Position numbers and translations under genes: made by a program. The notes below the pieces were generated by a model. That model was not told the origin of the DNA. It saw nothing but the letters and a program-made list of their open reading frames with translations, and ran no database searches. 6,687 nucleotides of DNA from Oscillibacter sp. (GTDB lineage Bacteria > Bacillota > Clostridia > Oscillospirales > Oscillospiraceae): assembly GCA_014799855.1 (NCBI GenBank), contig JAAVHG010000001.1:12337-19023 (forward strand), in the 5' to 3' direction. Shown here in pieces: positions 5,106 to 6,687 of this stretch (its first letter is position 1; each line of letters opens with the position of its first letter).

Positions 5106-6149
5106 ATGAAGGTTTTGCTGATGAACAAGCCCGGCGACGTACACGTCACGGACATTCCCATGCCCGAGCCCAAGGAAAACGAGGTGCTCATCCGGGTAAA
5201 GGCCGCCGGTATCTGCACCAACGATATCCGGGACTTCCAGGGAGACTGCTCCTACAGCTATCCCCGCATCGGCGGACACGAGTTCTGCGGTGTGATTGAG
5301 AAAATGGGCGGCGGCGTAAGCGGCTTCCAGAAGGGCCAGAGGGTGGTGTCCTACATCATCAACGCCGACCACACCTGCCACCTCTGCCGCACGGGACACG
5401 AGAATATCTGCTTCCACCACACCAATTCCCATATTTTCACCAATCCCGACGGCATTTCCGGCTATTGCGGCTTCGGCGAGTACGTCATTGCCAAGGCCCA
5501 GGATATCATGGTGTACAGCGAGACTACCTCCTTTGAGAAAATGGCCTTTACCGAGCCTCTGGCCTGCGTGGTGAACTCCATCAACCGCACCGGCATTGAG
5601 CTGGGCGACGACGTGGCGGTCATCGGCGGCGGCACCATGGGCCTGCTCCACGTGATGGTGGCCAGGCTCCGGGGCGCGCGTGTCATCGTCAGCGAGCCTT
5701 TGGCGGAGCGCCGGGAGAAGGCCCTGGCCCTGGGGGCCGCGGCGGTCATCGACCCTATGAGCTGCGACGCGGTGCAGGAGGTCATGCGGCTGACCAACGG
5801 ACAGGGAGCCGCCGTGGTGATCAACGGCTTGGCCAATCCCGCCGTTATGCCCCAGGCCATGGACATGACCGCTCCCTGCGGCGTGTGCGTCGCCTTCTCC
5901 TCTATGCACCCCAACAAGCCGGTTCCCGTGGACGTGGGGGCCATGCACTCCCTGCAAAAGTCCCTGATCGGCGCGGTCAGCCCCACCGTCAAGGCCTATT
6001 ACCAGTCTGTTCAGCTGATTGACAAGGGTCTGGTGGACCCCTCCCTGCTGACGGAGCAAATCTTTGACTACACGGATTTCGACAACGCCATGGCCTGCGC
6101 CATGCGCCCGGACACCTACAAGGTGATTTTGAAGTTTGGAGAGATTTGA
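5106..6149 (+). CDS. Zinc-dependent medium-chain sugar/polyol dehydrogenase (MDR family)
   Basis: This is a 347-residue cytosolic oxidoreductase, the usual size for sorbitol, threonine and galactitol-1-phosphate dehydrogenase relatives. It is expected to interconvert a secondary alcohol and a ketone with NAD(H). The catalytic zinc site is Cys37 (GICTND), His58-Glu59 (GGHEF) and Glu150 (TEPLACVVN). The structural zinc lobe reads D88-x2-C91-x2-C94-x7-C102, with Asp in place of the usual first Cys. The Rossmann motif is GGGTMG (174-179), and Glu197 at the end of the second strand favours NAD over NADP. GAGG (5091-5094) sits 11 bases ahead of the ATG. The gene lies 46 bases after the terminator and overlaps the kinase start by one base. 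Placed after a PTS, it may act on a phosphorylated polyol or ketose, as SorE or GatD do. No good promoter was seen in 5060-5105. Confidence 0.9.
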   Translation: MKVLLMNKPGDVHVTDIPMPEPKENEVLIRVKAAGICTNDIRDFQGDCSYSYPRIGGHEFCGVIEKMGGGVSGFQKGQRVVSYIINADHTCHLCRTGHENICFHHTNSHIFTNPDGISGYCGFGEYVIAKAQDIMVYSETTSFEKMAFTEPLACVVNSINRTGIELGDDVAVIGGGTMGLLHVMVARLRGARVIVSEPLAERREKALALGAAAVIDPMSCDAVQEVMRLTNGQGAAVVINGLANPAVMPQAMDMTAPCGVCVAFSSMHPNKPVPVDVGAMHSLQKSLIGAVSPTVKAYYQSVQLIDKGLVDPSLLTEQIFDYTDFDNAMACAMRPDTYKVILKFGEI

Positions 6150-6687
6150 TGCTTTTCATCGGCATGGATCTGGGCACCTCCTCCGTGAAGCTGGTGCTGG
6201 CAGACGGGACGGGAAAGATTCTCCGGGAGGCGGGCCGGGACTACAGCCTGATCCAACCCGCCCAGGGCTGGAAGGAAATCCGGCCGGAAACCTGGTGGGA
6301 CGCCTCCGCCCAGGCGCTGGACGATCTGCTGGACGGCGCTGACCGGGACCGGGTGGCGGGTATCGGCATCACCGGGCAGATGCACACGGTGGTGCTTCTG
6401 GACGAGGCGGGGGAGTCCATCCGCCCCGCCCTCATGTGGAACGACACCCGCACCAAGGATCTGATCCCCGGCTTGAAGGAGCGGATCGGCAAGACGGAGG
6501 TTTCCTATATCTCCACCTTCCTCTCCACCGGAAGCCCCGCCGCCAACCTTCTCTGGTTCCGGCTGAACGAGCCGGAGCGGTTCGCCCGGCTGGGGAAATT
6601 CCTCATTGGGCCGGACTATCTGGTCTACCGGCTCACCGGGGTGTATGGGACGGACTACTGCGAGGCCTCCACCTCCTCTCTCTTCGA
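6149..6687 (+). CDS. FGGY-family carbohydrate kinase, xylulokinase-like, C-terminus beyond window
   Basis: The ATG at 6149 shares its A with the TGA of the dehydrogenase, which implies translational coupling. About 179 codons are visible before the window ends. The N-terminal actin-like fold shows the ATP-phosphate loop IGMDLGTSSVK (4-14). ITGQMH (74-79) and LMWNDTR (95-101), both near-matches to E. coli XylB, follow. STGSPAANLLW and PDYLVYRLTG then continue in register with xylulokinases. FGGY enzymes phosphorylate pentuloses, polyols, uronates or related compounds. The catalytic Asp and the rest of the ATP site lie downstream and could not be checked. Next to a PTS that already phosphorylates its substrate, this kinase may add a second phosphate, giving a bisphosphate for the divergent aldolase, or it may serve a non-phosphorylated intermediate. 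The FGGY family is certain; xylulose specificity is not. Confidence 0.88.
   Translation, partial: MLFIGMDLGTSSVKLVLADGTGKILREAGRDYSLIQPAQGWKEIRPETWWDASAQALDDLLDGADRDRVAGIGITGQMHTVVLLDEAGESIRPALMWNDTRTKDLIPGLKERIGKTEVSYISTFLSTGSPAANLLWFRLNEPERFARLGKFLIGPDYLVYRLTGVYGTDYCEASTSSLF

Noticed and set aside
5079..6059. 326-codon minus-strand open frame opposite the dehydrogenase
   Set aside because: It is antisense to a clear MDR dehydrogenase, with no recognisable motif.

Overview
The window is GC-rich, has strong Shine-Dalgarno sequences and carries a mannose-family PTS under a PRD-type regulator. This points to a Gram-positive anaerobe of the Clostridia, plausibly a gut Oscillospiraceae relative. 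That placement is inferred from composition and gene content, not from any marker gene.

The window holds one carbohydrate-utilisation locus built around a divergent control region (about 1937-2329). Leftward (minus strand) run a class II ketose-bisphosphate aldolase (1103-1936) and then a PRD-domain transcriptional regulator (1-929, C-terminus outside the window). The regulator has its own recognisable sigma-A promoter (972-1000). Rightward (plus strand) run four separate PTS genes, EIIA (2330-2773), EIIB (2775-3278), EIIC (3315-4118) and EIID (4135-4971). A strong intrinsic terminator with a competing upstream pairing follows (4991-5059). After it come a zinc-dependent MDR sugar/polyol dehydrogenase (5106-6149) and, overlapping it by one base, an FGGY-family carbohydrate kinase (6149 to the window end, N-terminal part only).

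The likely logic is as follows. The mannose-type PTS imports and phosphorylates a sugar, polyol or sugar derivative. The dehydrogenase interconverts an alcohol and a ketone on it, the FGGY kinase adds a (second) phosphate, and the divergent aldolase splits a ketose (bis)phosphate into triose units. The PRD protein senses PTS flux and activates the locus. The substrate cannot be read from the sequence. The set PTS-Man + MDR dehydrogenase + FGGY kinase + class II aldolase does not match a textbook operon (mannose, sorbose, N-acetylgalactosamine, galactitol) exactly.

The non-coding DNA is informative. An AT-rich block at 2093-2183 carries six ATTGC/GCAAT half-sites, including a 16-bp perfect palindrome. 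It lies just upstream of an extended -10 promoter that has no good -35, which looks like an activator-dependent promoter. The aldolase has no Shine-Dalgarno of its own but is preceded by a 17-codon reading frame whose stop overlaps its start (ATGA).
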